This document shows positions 24,753-31,842 of a DNA stretch of 64,000 nt, one piece after another (position 1 is the first letter of the stretch; the number at the start of each line of letters is the position of its first letter). The position numbers and the translations under genes are program-made. Below the pieces are notes generated by a model that saw only the letters and a program-made list of their open reading frames with translations, did not search any database and had not been told where the DNA came from. The DNA comes from Virgibacillus_F sp049310925 (GTDB lineage: Bacteria; Bacillota; Bacilli; Bacillales; Amphibacillaceae). The stretch is taken from the NCBI RefSeq assembly GCF_049310925.1, contig NZ_JBMERP010000001.1, positions 62,001 through 126,000 on the forward strand, in the 5' to 3' direction.

Positions 24753-25679
24753 ATGCGTAAAATAATTGTTGGAACTAGAAAAAGTAATCTTGCATTAACC
24801 CAAACTGAGTGGGTAATCAATGAGCTGAAAAAAGCTGGTGTTCCATATGAGTTTGAAACTAGAAAAATAATGACAAAAGGGGATAAAATCCTTGATGTCA
24901 CGTTATCAAAAGTTGGAGGTAAGGGACTTTTCGTAAAAGAAATTGAACAGGCTATGTATGATAAGGAAATAGATTTCGCTGTTCATAGTATGAAAGATAT
25001 GCCATCCGTTATGCCAGAAGGGCTAACCATTTCTTCCATTCCAGAACGAGCAGATCATAGAGATGCTTATATTTCCAAAGACAACGTAAAATTAAACGAT
25101 TTACCTGATGGCGCTATTGTTGGTACAAGCAGTTTAAGAAGAGCAGCGCAAGTCCTGGCTCAGCGTCCTGATGTTAAGATAAAATCAATCCGTGGCAATA
25201 TCGAAACCCGCTTACGTAAACTTGAAGAAGAGGATTATGACGCAATCATATTAGCTGTGGCAGGAATGCAGCGAGTTGGTTGGAATGAAAATCTGATTAC
25301 CGAATACCTTGACCCGGAAATGTGTGTACCTGCAGTTGGACAAGGAGCACTAGCTATTGAGTGCCGCGAGGATGATACGGAAGTACGGGAAATGCTAGCC
25401 AAAATTAATAATGAATATTCGACTATTACGGTTACTGCAGAACGGACATTTTTAAAGTTATTAGAAGGTAGCTGCCAAGTACCGGTTGCTGGCTATGCTC
25501 ACTTGGAGAATGAAGAAATCGTATTAAATGCTCTTGTGGCAAGTGCAGATGGAACAACTGTATTAAGTGAAACTGTACGAGGTACTAATCCAGTTGCAGT
25601 TGGAGAAGAGGCAGCCACTAAGTTAATTGCTCGAGGTGCAAAAAAAATTGTGGATGAAGTGAAAGAGGAGCTTGAGTAA
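24753..25679 (+). CDS. hemC: Porphobilinogen deaminase (hydroxymethylbilane synthase)
   Basis: Polymerises four porphobilinogens into hydroxymethylbilane using a covalent dipyrromethane cofactor. The cofactor cysteine is in LEGSCQVPVAGYA (near residue 241). Substrate-binding features are intact: GTRKSNLALTQT, FAVHSMKDMPS, GTSSLRRAAQ and IRGNIETRLRKL. 308 residues. ATG follows AAGGAGGAGAC. Confidence 0.96.
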   Translation: MRKIIVGTRKSNLALTQTEWVINELKKAGVPYEFETRKIMTKGDKILDVTLSKVGGKGLFVKEIEQAMYDKEIDFAVHSMKDMPSVMPEGLTISSIPERADHRDAYISKDNVKLNDLPDGAIVGTSSLRRAAQVLAQRPDVKIKSIRGNIETRLRKLEEEDYDAIILAVAGMQRVGWNENLITEYLDPEMCVPAVGQGALAIECREDDTEVREMLAKINNEYSTITVTAERTFLKLLEGSCQVPVAGYAHLENEEIVLNALVASADGTTVLSETVRGTNPVAVGEEAATKLIARGAKKIVDEVKEELE

Positions 25680-25682
25680 ACA

Positions 25683-26468
25683 ATGGAACAACTATTAGAA
25701 GGAAAAGAGATTTTTATAACCAGGGAAAAAAGTAAAGCAAAATCTCTTGCTGATTTAATAGTTGAACTTGGTGGTGTGCCTGTTCAAATTCCATTAGTCA
25801 AAGTGACTTGTAAAAGCTTTGCAGTAGAACGACTTGAAAAGTTCATAAATTACGAATGGATAATTTTCACAAGTGCAAATGGTGTTGATTGTTTTTTTAA
25901 GCAACTAAACCAGCAAGAACTCGACCTAATCAAGTCCAACACCCCAAAATTTGCTGTTGTCGGTCATAAAACAGAAAAAGCTCTGCATGAATACGGCTTA
26001 TCAGCAAGTTTTCTTCCTTCCGTTTATAATGCTAAAACATTAGCAATAGAATTTTTACAACGGATCCCATTAAAGGGCCCTCTATTAATAGTGAAAGGGA
26101 GCAAGTCCCTTAATGTTATTCAAGAAGACCTAGTTAAACATGGTGTAGGTTTTGACGAAGTGATATCCTATAAAACCATGAGTGATTTTGATAGTCAGGC
26201 GACGTTAAAAAACTATCTTAACAAAAGGTATCCTGATTACCTTACTTTTACTAGTCCATCAGCTGTGGATGCATTTTTGGAGATGGGCATAGAAGCTAAA
26301 CATATCGAAAAACTAAAGGATCTTCCTTGTGTTTGTATCGGTACAACAACCGAGTCTCGCGCAATAGAAAATGGGTTTAATCAGACAATGTCACCAAACT
26401 ATTTTACAATTGAGGGAATAGTCAACACTATTTCTCACTACATAAAACGAAAGGATAGGTTGCAATGA
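25683..26468 (+). CDS. hemD: Uroporphyrinogen-III synthase
   Basis: Cyclises hydroxymethylbilane with D-ring inversion to uroporphyrinogen III. It has the two-domain HemD architecture; conserved pieces are FITREKSKAKSLA, WIIFTSANGVDCFF and YLTFTSPSAVDAF. This family is poorly conserved, so operon position between hemC and hemB is a major part of the evidence. 261 residues. It starts three bases after the hemC stop and overlaps hemB by four bases (ATGA). Confidence 0.92.
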   Translation: MEQLLEGKEIFITREKSKAKSLADLIVELGGVPVQIPLVKVTCKSFAVERLEKFINYEWIIFTSANGVDCFFKQLNQQELDLIKSNTPKFAVVGHKTEKALHEYGLSASFLPSVYNAKTLAIEFLQRIPLKGPLLIVKGSKSLNVIQEDLVKHGVGFDEVISYKTMSDFDSQATLKNYLNKRYPDYLTFTSPSAVDAFLEMGIEAKHIEKLKDLPCVCIGTTTESRAIENGFNQTMSPNYFTIEGIVNTISHYIKRKDRLQ

Positions 26469-27445
26469 CTAATAATTTTGAGTTTAAGCGTCATCGTAGA
26501 CTTCGTTCATCGGCTACAATACGAAAGATTGTGCGCGAGAATCACCTTCGAAAAGAGGACTTAATATATCCGTTCTTTGTTATAGAGGGAGAAAACATAC
26601 GCAATGAAGTTTCTTCTATGCCGGGGGTTTTCCAATTATCACTAGACAACCTTTCAGATGAGATGAAAGAGGTACGAGATTTAGGGATCTCTTCCGTAAT
26701 TGTCTTTGGTGTTCCAAATGAGAAAGACGAAATTGGTACAGGGGCTTATGTGAATGATGGGATTGTGCAACAGGCAATTCGTCTTATTAAAAAAGAAGTG
26801 CCAGAATTGTTATTAATAGCAGACACATGCCTGTGTGAATTTACGTCTCATGGTCATTGTGGAGTTATTCATAATGAAGATGTTGACAATGATGAATCAT
26901 TAAAATTGTTAGCAAAAACTGCTGTTTCTCAAGTTGAAGCTGGAGCAGATATCATTGCGCCTTCAAATATGATGGATGGATTTGTTATAGCAATCCGTAC
27001 TGCGCTGGATGAAGCTGGCTACTCTTCAATTCCAATTATGTCTTATGCAGTTAAATATGCTTCGGCGTTCTATGGACCATTTCGTGACGCTGCTGATAGT
27101 ACCCCGCAATTTGGGGATCGTAAATCGTACCAGATGGATTCAGCAAATCGGTTAGAAGCTATTCGTGAAGCAGAATCGGATATCGAGGAAGGGGCAGATT
27201 TTCTTATCGTCAAACCTGCTTTGTCTTATCTCGATATCGTTCGGGACATCAAAGATAACTTCAACGCACCGATTGTAGCTTACAATGTTAGTGGTGAGTA
27301 CGCAATGGTTAAAGCGGCTGCAATGAATGGATGGATTGACGAGAAATCACTGGTATTAGAAAAGCTTACATCAATGAAACGAGCAGGAGCGGATCTTATC
27401 ATAACCTATTTTGCAAAAGATGTCGCACGTTGGTTAAGTGAGTAA
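26465..27445 (+). CDS. hemB: Delta-aminolevulinic acid dehydratase (porphobilinogen synthase)
   Basis: Condenses two 5-aminolevulinates to porphobilinogen. The zinc-type cysteine triad is present (DTCLCEFTSHGHCG). The two active-site lysines lie in MSYAVKYASAFYGPFRDAA and FLIVKPALSYLD. The N-terminal FEFKRHRRLRSSATIR arm is typical of the octameric enzyme. 326 residues. The ATG overlaps the hemD stop as ATGA, indicating coupling. Confidence 0.96.
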   Translation: MTNNFEFKRHRRLRSSATIRKIVRENHLRKEDLIYPFFVIEGENIRNEVSSMPGVFQLSLDNLSDEMKEVRDLGISSVIVFGVPNEKDEIGTGAYVNDGIVQQAIRLIKKEVPELLLIADTCLCEFTSHGHCGVIHNEDVDNDESLKLLAKTAVSQVEAGADIIAPSNMMDGFVIAIRTALDEAGYSSIPIMSYAVKYASAFYGPFRDAADSTPQFGDRKSYQMDSANRLEAIREAESDIEEGADFLIVKPALSYLDIVRDIKDNFNAPIVAYNVSGEYAMVKAAAMNGWIDEKSLVLEKLTSMKRAGADLIITYFAKDVARWLSE

Positions 27446-27478
27446 TCGATAAAAAATACTTAAATGAGGTGAGCTTGT

Positions 27479-28768
27479 ATGAAACAATTTGATCAATCAG
27501 TTGACGCATATAAAGAAGCAGTAGATCTAATGCCCGGTGGTGTTAATTCACCTGTAAGAGCATTCAAATCTGTTGGTATGTCCCCAATATTCATGGAATC
27601 TGGCAAAGGTTCAAAAATCAAAGATATCGATGGCAACGAATATATTGATTATGTACTAAGCTGGGGGCCATTAATTCACGGACATGCAGATGACCGTGTT
27701 GTCTCAAAACTGAAGGAAACCGCTGAAAAAGGTACTAGCTTTGGTGCACCAACATTAATAGAAAATAAATTGGCACAGCTAGTGATTAATCGGGTGCCGT
27801 CGGTCGAAATGGTTAGAATGGTTAACTCAGGAACAGAAGCAACTATGAGTGCTTTACGTGTTGCTAGAGGTTATACTGGCCGCGACAAAATTTTAAAATT
27901 CGAAGGGAATTACCATGGTCATGGTGATTCATTATTGATCAAAGCTGGATCTGGTGTAGCAACGTTAGGATTACCAGACAGTCCTGGAGTACCAGCTTCA
28001 GTAGCTGAGAATACAATTACAGTTCCTTATAATGACCTGGAAAGTTTACGTCTTGCGTTTGCCAACTATGGTAGTGAAATTGCAGCTGTTATCGTCGAGC
28101 CTGTTTCAGGAAATATGGGTGTAGTCCCTCCTCAGGATGACTTTCTGCAGGGGTTAAGGTCAATCACACAAGATTATGGAACAATCCTTATTTTTGACGA
28201 GGTAATGACTGGCTTTCGTGTTGGTTACGAATGTGCACAGGGATATTTTGGGGTGATTCCTGATATGACCTGTTTAGGCAAAGTTATCGGTGGTGGACTA
28301 CCAGTTGGAGCATATGGTGGTAAGCGTGAAATCATGGAGCATGTTGCTCCATCTGGCCCTATCTATCAAGCTGGAACATTGTCTGGTAATCCCCTTGCTA
28401 TGACTGCAGGATATGAGACATTAAATGCATTAACAGAAGAAAGCTATACTAAAATGAATGAAAAAGTCGATCAGTTAGTTGCTGGGTTTGAACAGGCTGC
28501 AATTGATTTTGATATTCCACTACAAATAAATCGTGCTGGCTCTATGGTAGGCGTTTTCTTTACCAATGAACCTGTACAGGATTTTGATAGTGCCAAAAAA
28601 TCAAATTTAGATTATTTTGCACAGTATTATCGTGCAATGATTGAAGCAGGTATCTTTCTGCCCCCTTCTCAATTCGAAGGTTTATTTTTATCGACAGCGC
28701 ATACAGATGAAGATATAGAGAATACAATCAATGCAATAAGACAAGCTTTCTCTCAAATAAACAAATAA
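27479..28768 (+). CDS. hemL: Glutamate-1-semialdehyde 2,1-aminomutase
   Basis: PLP enzyme that turns glutamate-1-semialdehyde into 5-aminolevulinate. The PLP lysine is in CLGKVIGGGLPVGAYGG; FDEVMTGFR and MVNSGTEATMSALRVARG are also diagnostic, the last binding cofactor phosphate. 429 residues. Last gene of the hem operon, followed by a strong terminator. Confidence 0.96.
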   Translation: MKQFDQSVDAYKEAVDLMPGGVNSPVRAFKSVGMSPIFMESGKGSKIKDIDGNEYIDYVLSWGPLIHGHADDRVVSKLKETAEKGTSFGAPTLIENKLAQLVINRVPSVEMVRMVNSGTEATMSALRVARGYTGRDKILKFEGNYHGHGDSLLIKAGSGVATLGLPDSPGVPASVAENTITVPYNDLESLRLAFANYGSEIAAVIVEPVSGNMGVVPPQDDFLQGLRSITQDYGTILIFDEVMTGFRVGYECAQGYFGVIPDMTCLGKVIGGGLPVGAYGGKREIMEHVAPSGPIYQAGTLSGNPLAMTAGYETLNALTEESYTKMNEKVDQLVAGFEQAAIDFDIPLQINRAGSMVGVFFTNEPVQDFDSAKKSNLDYFAQYYRAMIEAGIFLPPSQFEGLFLSTAHTDEDIENTINAIRQAFSQINK

Positions 28769-28775
28769 AGATTAG

Positions 28776-28812
28776 GCATGCTATCAATTAATTTTGATAG
28801 CATGCTTTTTTG
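28776..28812 (+). terminator. hem operon terminator
   Basis: Perfect 12-bp stem GCATGCTATCAA / TTGATAGCATGC followed by TTTTTTG, seven bases after hemL. Confidence 0.95.
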
Positions 28813-28844
28813 TTGTTTGGACTATAGATTTCAAAGATTGTGAC

Positions 28845-28975
28845 TAACTAGACACCTAAACAGCCACGTCCAACGCAGGAGTCCAGGACGTATTAGTACC
28901 GATAAAGTCACAGTACGGGGCGTTTTTATGGGCTCGCATAAAAGGGCGCTTGCGCTTTTGTTCTTAGGTATAAAA
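28845..28975 (+). repeat. Possible degenerate repeat block upstream of spoVID
   Basis: A non-coding stretch, more GC-rich than its surroundings, containing CGCAGGAGTC (also CCGCAGGAGTC inside the elements at 45930 and 49590) and a small hairpin TTTTATG...CATAAAA. No inverted ends were found, so relation to those elements is uncertain. Confidence 0.3.
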
Positions 28976-28983
28976 TCTTAAAA

Positions 28984-29012
28984 TCATATAATGCAAACTG
29001 AAATCATATAGT
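28984..29012 (+). promoter_or_regulatory. Sigma-E-type promoter of spoVID
   Basis: TCATATA (28984-28990), 14-bp spacer, CATATAGT (29005-29012) resembles the sigma-E consensus KMATATT-14-CATACANT. SpoVID is a known mother-cell sigma-E product. Confidence 0.65.
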
Positions 29013-29059
29013 GATATAAACAATATGTTTATTTTTAGTATTGGGAAGGAGGAAATAAT

Positions 29060-30031
29060 TTGGCGCAAGAAAATGCAGTGTTTAGCTTTGAGCTTAATGA
29101 ATCACTTTACTTTGAACGGGGACAGGAAGTTGCAGAAGTTATTAGTATAGCACTTGAACCTGAGATATCTATTCAGCCATTTAATGATTATATATCTATT
29201 AGAGGAGTAATTGAATTAAAAGGGGAATACCAAAGAGTTAATGATGGTGATGAGAGAAATAATGATCCTATTTCAGATGAATATCCTGCCCGTCGATATG
29301 TAGAGCAGGTATTTGAATCGGAGAGGGGAGAAACATCCTTTTCTCATCGTTTCCCCGTAGAAATATCTGTTCCAACTTATCGCGTAAATGATATGGATGA
29401 TGTAACAGTGTCTATTGACTACTTTGATTATGAGATTCCTGAGCAAAACCAACTCAGGTTAACATCAATCATTGCCATTCAGGGGATAAATGATGTTATA
29501 GAGACAAAAACGGACACTGAATCAGTAGAGCAAAATCAAGAAGAAGTTTTTACATTGAAAGATAATTACGAAGATACATTTCGTTTTGACGTAAAGGAAG
29601 AGGTAGAAGCTAACCAAGCACAAAAACCTGAAGAGAGCTATGAACAGGAAGAAATAGATACAAGTGTTCAGGAATTAGCGCAAACACGTGAAACGTATAT
29701 GCCACGCGATGAATATTTGAATGATGAAGAATTAGATGAAGAAGTACCCGAAAGGATACCTAAGTCATCTGTAAAACCCTCAGAGGATAAAGAGAAAGAC
29801 GAAGAGGAAGAAAAAGGTGAAAAGATTGATTACTTGTCTAATATGTTTAGGCAGGACGAAGAAAGATATTCTAAAATGAAATTATGTATCGTACAGGATA
29901 ATGATACCATTGACACCATTGCGGAGAGATATCAGGTAAATCCACTTCAAATTTCTAAACAAAATAAGTTGGACGAAGATACAATAACTGAAGGACAGTT
30001 ACTTTATATCCCCGTAAATTCAAGCAAGTAA
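29060..30031 (+). CDS. spoVID: Spore coat encasement protein SpoVID
   Basis: SpoVID tethers coat layers and drives encasement of the forespore; it binds SpoIVA and SafA. The 323-residue protein has a conserved N-terminal domain (1-150; FSFELNESLYFERGQEV, FNDYISIRGVIELKGEY), a long acidic disordered middle (150-275) and a C-terminal LysM domain (about 278-323; NDTIDTIAERYQVNPLQISKQ). TTG 29060 follows AAGGAGG. The neighbours hemL and ysxE are as in B. subtilis. Confidence 0.93.
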   Translation: MAQENAVFSFELNESLYFERGQEVAEVISIALEPEISIQPFNDYISIRGVIELKGEYQRVNDGDERNNDPISDEYPARRYVEQVFESERGETSFSHRFPVEISVPTYRVNDMDDVTVSIDYFDYEIPEQNQLRLTSIIAIQGINDVIETKTDTESVEQNQEEVFTLKDNYEDTFRFDVKEEVEANQAQKPEESYEQEEIDTSVQELAQTRETYMPRDEYLNDEELDEEVPERIPKSSVKPSEDKEKDEEEEKGEKIDYLSNMFRQDEERYSKMKLCIVQDNDTIDTIAERYQVNPLQISKQNKLDEDTITEGQLLYIPVNSSK

Positions 30032-30084
30032 AAGGCACTAAATCTGTAATATTAGATAAAAGTTAAATAATTGTTTATTTTGCA

Positions 30085-30314
30085 AGGCGGTTCTTTAAGA
30101 TTATTGACAAAGTCTATAATCTGCGACGTGACTAAACGTGACGGTTGATTCCATGGTCACGACGGGTGATATTTCTGGATAACGGTTGATTCCATGGGCA
30201 CGAGTGGCCACCCGAGGAAAGAGACTGGCCGTAGCGGAAATCAACACAACAGCTACGTCGCACTTTTCATCAACTGCGAGGGTTAAGGAGCAACAAAACT
30301 TTACAAAAGAGTCT
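30085..30314 (-). mobile_element. MITE-like non-coding element, copy 1
   Basis: About 230 bp with no plausible ORF. Its + strand 3' end, read as reverse complement (GACTCTTTTGTAAAGTTTTG), matches the start of the 49590 element (GGCTCTTTTCATAAGTTTTG). Its 5' end (TTATTGACAAAGTCTATAAT) matches the reverse complement of the far end of that element (TTATTGACATAGAATCTATAA). Internal GTAGCGGAAATCAAC matches GCAGCGGAAATAAAC at about 49937. It lies between spoVID and the eroded ysxE gene. Confidence 0.6.
30137..30211 (+). repeat. Two imperfect direct repeats inside the element
   Basis: ACGGTTGATTCCATGGTCACGA near 30139 recurs as ACGGTTGATTCCATGGGCACGA near 30182, a spacing of about 43 bp. It suggests internal duplication in this element copy. 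Confidence 0.6.
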
Positions 30315-30460
30315 TTTGCAAACTTAATTTAAAACTTCTATATTTTTGCCCGCATTAAGATCCTAAGTCAGGCCGCTAATTTATAGTGGTTTGACTTAAG
30401 ACTTATGGGTTAAATTTAATACAAAAAGGTTTGCATGGCTTTTGGAATGTGAGGAGTTCT

Positions 30461-31198
30461 ATGGAAAATTATAATAAAAATACATATGGAAAAAGGCTTT
30501 CTATATCAGACATATATCGAAATATTGGAGCTGCACATCATAGTACGTTACAGACTATACCTATCAATAAAGAAAATATTCAAAAAGATTTTAAGAAATA
30601 TTATGATTCCTGTATTGAATATCAGAAGCGGTTCGAACAATATATAGATGAATTTGAACAGAAGAGATATATGGCGCCGGTTGAGTTGTTAATTTGTACG
30701 CATTATCGTGACATAGATTACATAGTAAGAGAATTATTAAATCGTCTAGACCAATTTAATTCGGAGATATTGAAAGTGAGTGAGTGGAGATATTGTCTTT
30801 GTTATGGTCAAAATAATATTAAAAATTTGCTAGTAAAAGGAAACCTATACCAAAGCAGTCAGACAGATTATTTTCATGCTAATGCAGTACTTGATATCGT
30901 ATCAATGATTAAATGCCAGTTATATAACCTGGATTTGGGAACTACGAACCTTTCAGAGTACTTTACTCTATATAGAAAAGAGAACAGTCTCGTTCAGATT
31001 GAAAAAGAATTACTTGCTATTTATCTGCTCGATCCTACAGAATACTTCCAAACTGTTGAGGGTTATGCAACCAGAACTACCGACCAATCCATGATGGAGT
31101 ACATAATGGTATTAAAACGTAACCAACGATTTTTACTCCAGATGGTTGACTGGTCCAGAAATAACTTAAATTTGGAAAGTAATGACGATACAGATTAA
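30461..31198 (+). CDS. ysxE: N-terminally truncated YsxE/CotS-like spore coat kinase homologue
   Basis: By position after spoVID and by fragments (IYRNIGAAHHSTL; YMAPVELLICTHYRDIDYI) this is the C-terminal two thirds of a YsxE-type protein, a CotS-related member of the aminoglycoside-phosphotransferase-like fold. Full-length family members are about 330-340 residues; here roughly the first 90-100 residues, the nucleotide-binding lobe, are missing. The region expected to hold the HGxL catalytic motif reads CYGQNNIKNLL, so kinase activity is unlikely. Start is ATG 30461 behind GAGGAG; the frame is open to TTG 30431 and hits TGA at 30392. A MITE-like element lies just upstream. It may be a decaying gene. 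Confidence 0.55.
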   Translation: MENYNKNTYGKRLSISDIYRNIGAAHHSTLQTIPINKENIQKDFKKYYDSCIEYQKRFEQYIDEFEQKRYMAPVELLICTHYRDIDYIVRELLNRLDQFNSEILKVSEWRYCLCYGQNNIKNLLVKGNLYQSSQTDYFHANAVLDIVSMIKCQLYNLDLGTTNLSEYFTLYRKENSLVQIEKELLAIYLLDPTEYFQTVEGYATRTTDQSMMEYIMVLKRNQRFLLQMVDWSRNNLNLESNDDTD

Positions 31199-31383
31199 AT
31201 CCATTCCAAGTAGAAAGCAACAAAAACACCTATTAAAATACCTAACAAAAAGACATCAAAAGTAGTTGGAATAAACAGTGTGCGTATTAGTTGAAAAATC
31301 ACAATCGGTAATGTCACTTTTTCTATAACAATAATGCAATTTCTCGCCCATGGTGGCATCTTATACCTATAATATCTAGCCAT
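31195..31383 (-). CDS. Small two-segment membrane protein
   Basis: A 62-residue ORF beginning MARYYRYKMPPWARN with two hydrophobic helices (about residues 16-34 and 40-60). No family with known function is recognised. The start at 31383 is chosen because the protein from here looks natural, while the open frame upstream reads poorly. A GAAGGG lies about 12 bases upstream, rather far. Convergent with the ysxE remnant, overlapping its stop by four bases. Confidence 0.5.
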   Translation of the reverse strand: MARYYRYKMPPWARNCIIVIEKVTLPIVIFQLIRTLFIPTTFDVFLLGILIGVFVAFYLEWI

Positions 31384-31514
31384 AATGCTGTCACGCCCTT
31401 CACAAATAAAATTATTTTTATTATAATATGTATAAACACCTTGTTTTTGTGCAAAGTATAGTAATATTAGTTGATTTTTTAGCCGGAAATAGGTAGTATG
31501 ATAAATAATAAACT

Positions 31515-31767
31515 GAAAAACAAAAGGCAATGATTGGGAAGAGTACAAGGTAATACCTTAAGAGAGGGAAATACAAGCTGAGAATTTCCCAGGTCTATTT
31601 ACTTGGAATGTCGCCCATGATGCTACTTCTTTGAAATTTATTTGGTAGAAGAAGTCGGATTAGATCCGTTACAAATGATGAGTGTGCATGTTTATTTTTA
31701 GCCTGCAAACGAAGGTGGTACCACGGAAGCAATCTTTTCGTCCTTTATAGGATGGAGGGATTTTTTT
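31515..31767 (+). ncRNA. T-box riboswitch upstream of valS
   Basis: The leader carries an AAGAGTA motif in the stem I region (about 31535), a likely specifier GTC (Val) in GGAATGTCGCCC (about 31612), the conserved T-box GAAGGTGGTACCACGG (31711-31726) and a G-U-rich terminator (AATCTTTTCGTCC / GGATGGAGGGATT then TTTTTT) ending at 31767. Uncharged tRNA-Val would favour antitermination and allow valS transcription. Confidence 0.9.
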
Positions 31768-31842
31768 GTGTTTCATGGAATTATTTTTTATAAAAAGACG
31801 GGTATCGCATTGCTAGCATTACTAGTTTGAGGAGGAAAAATT

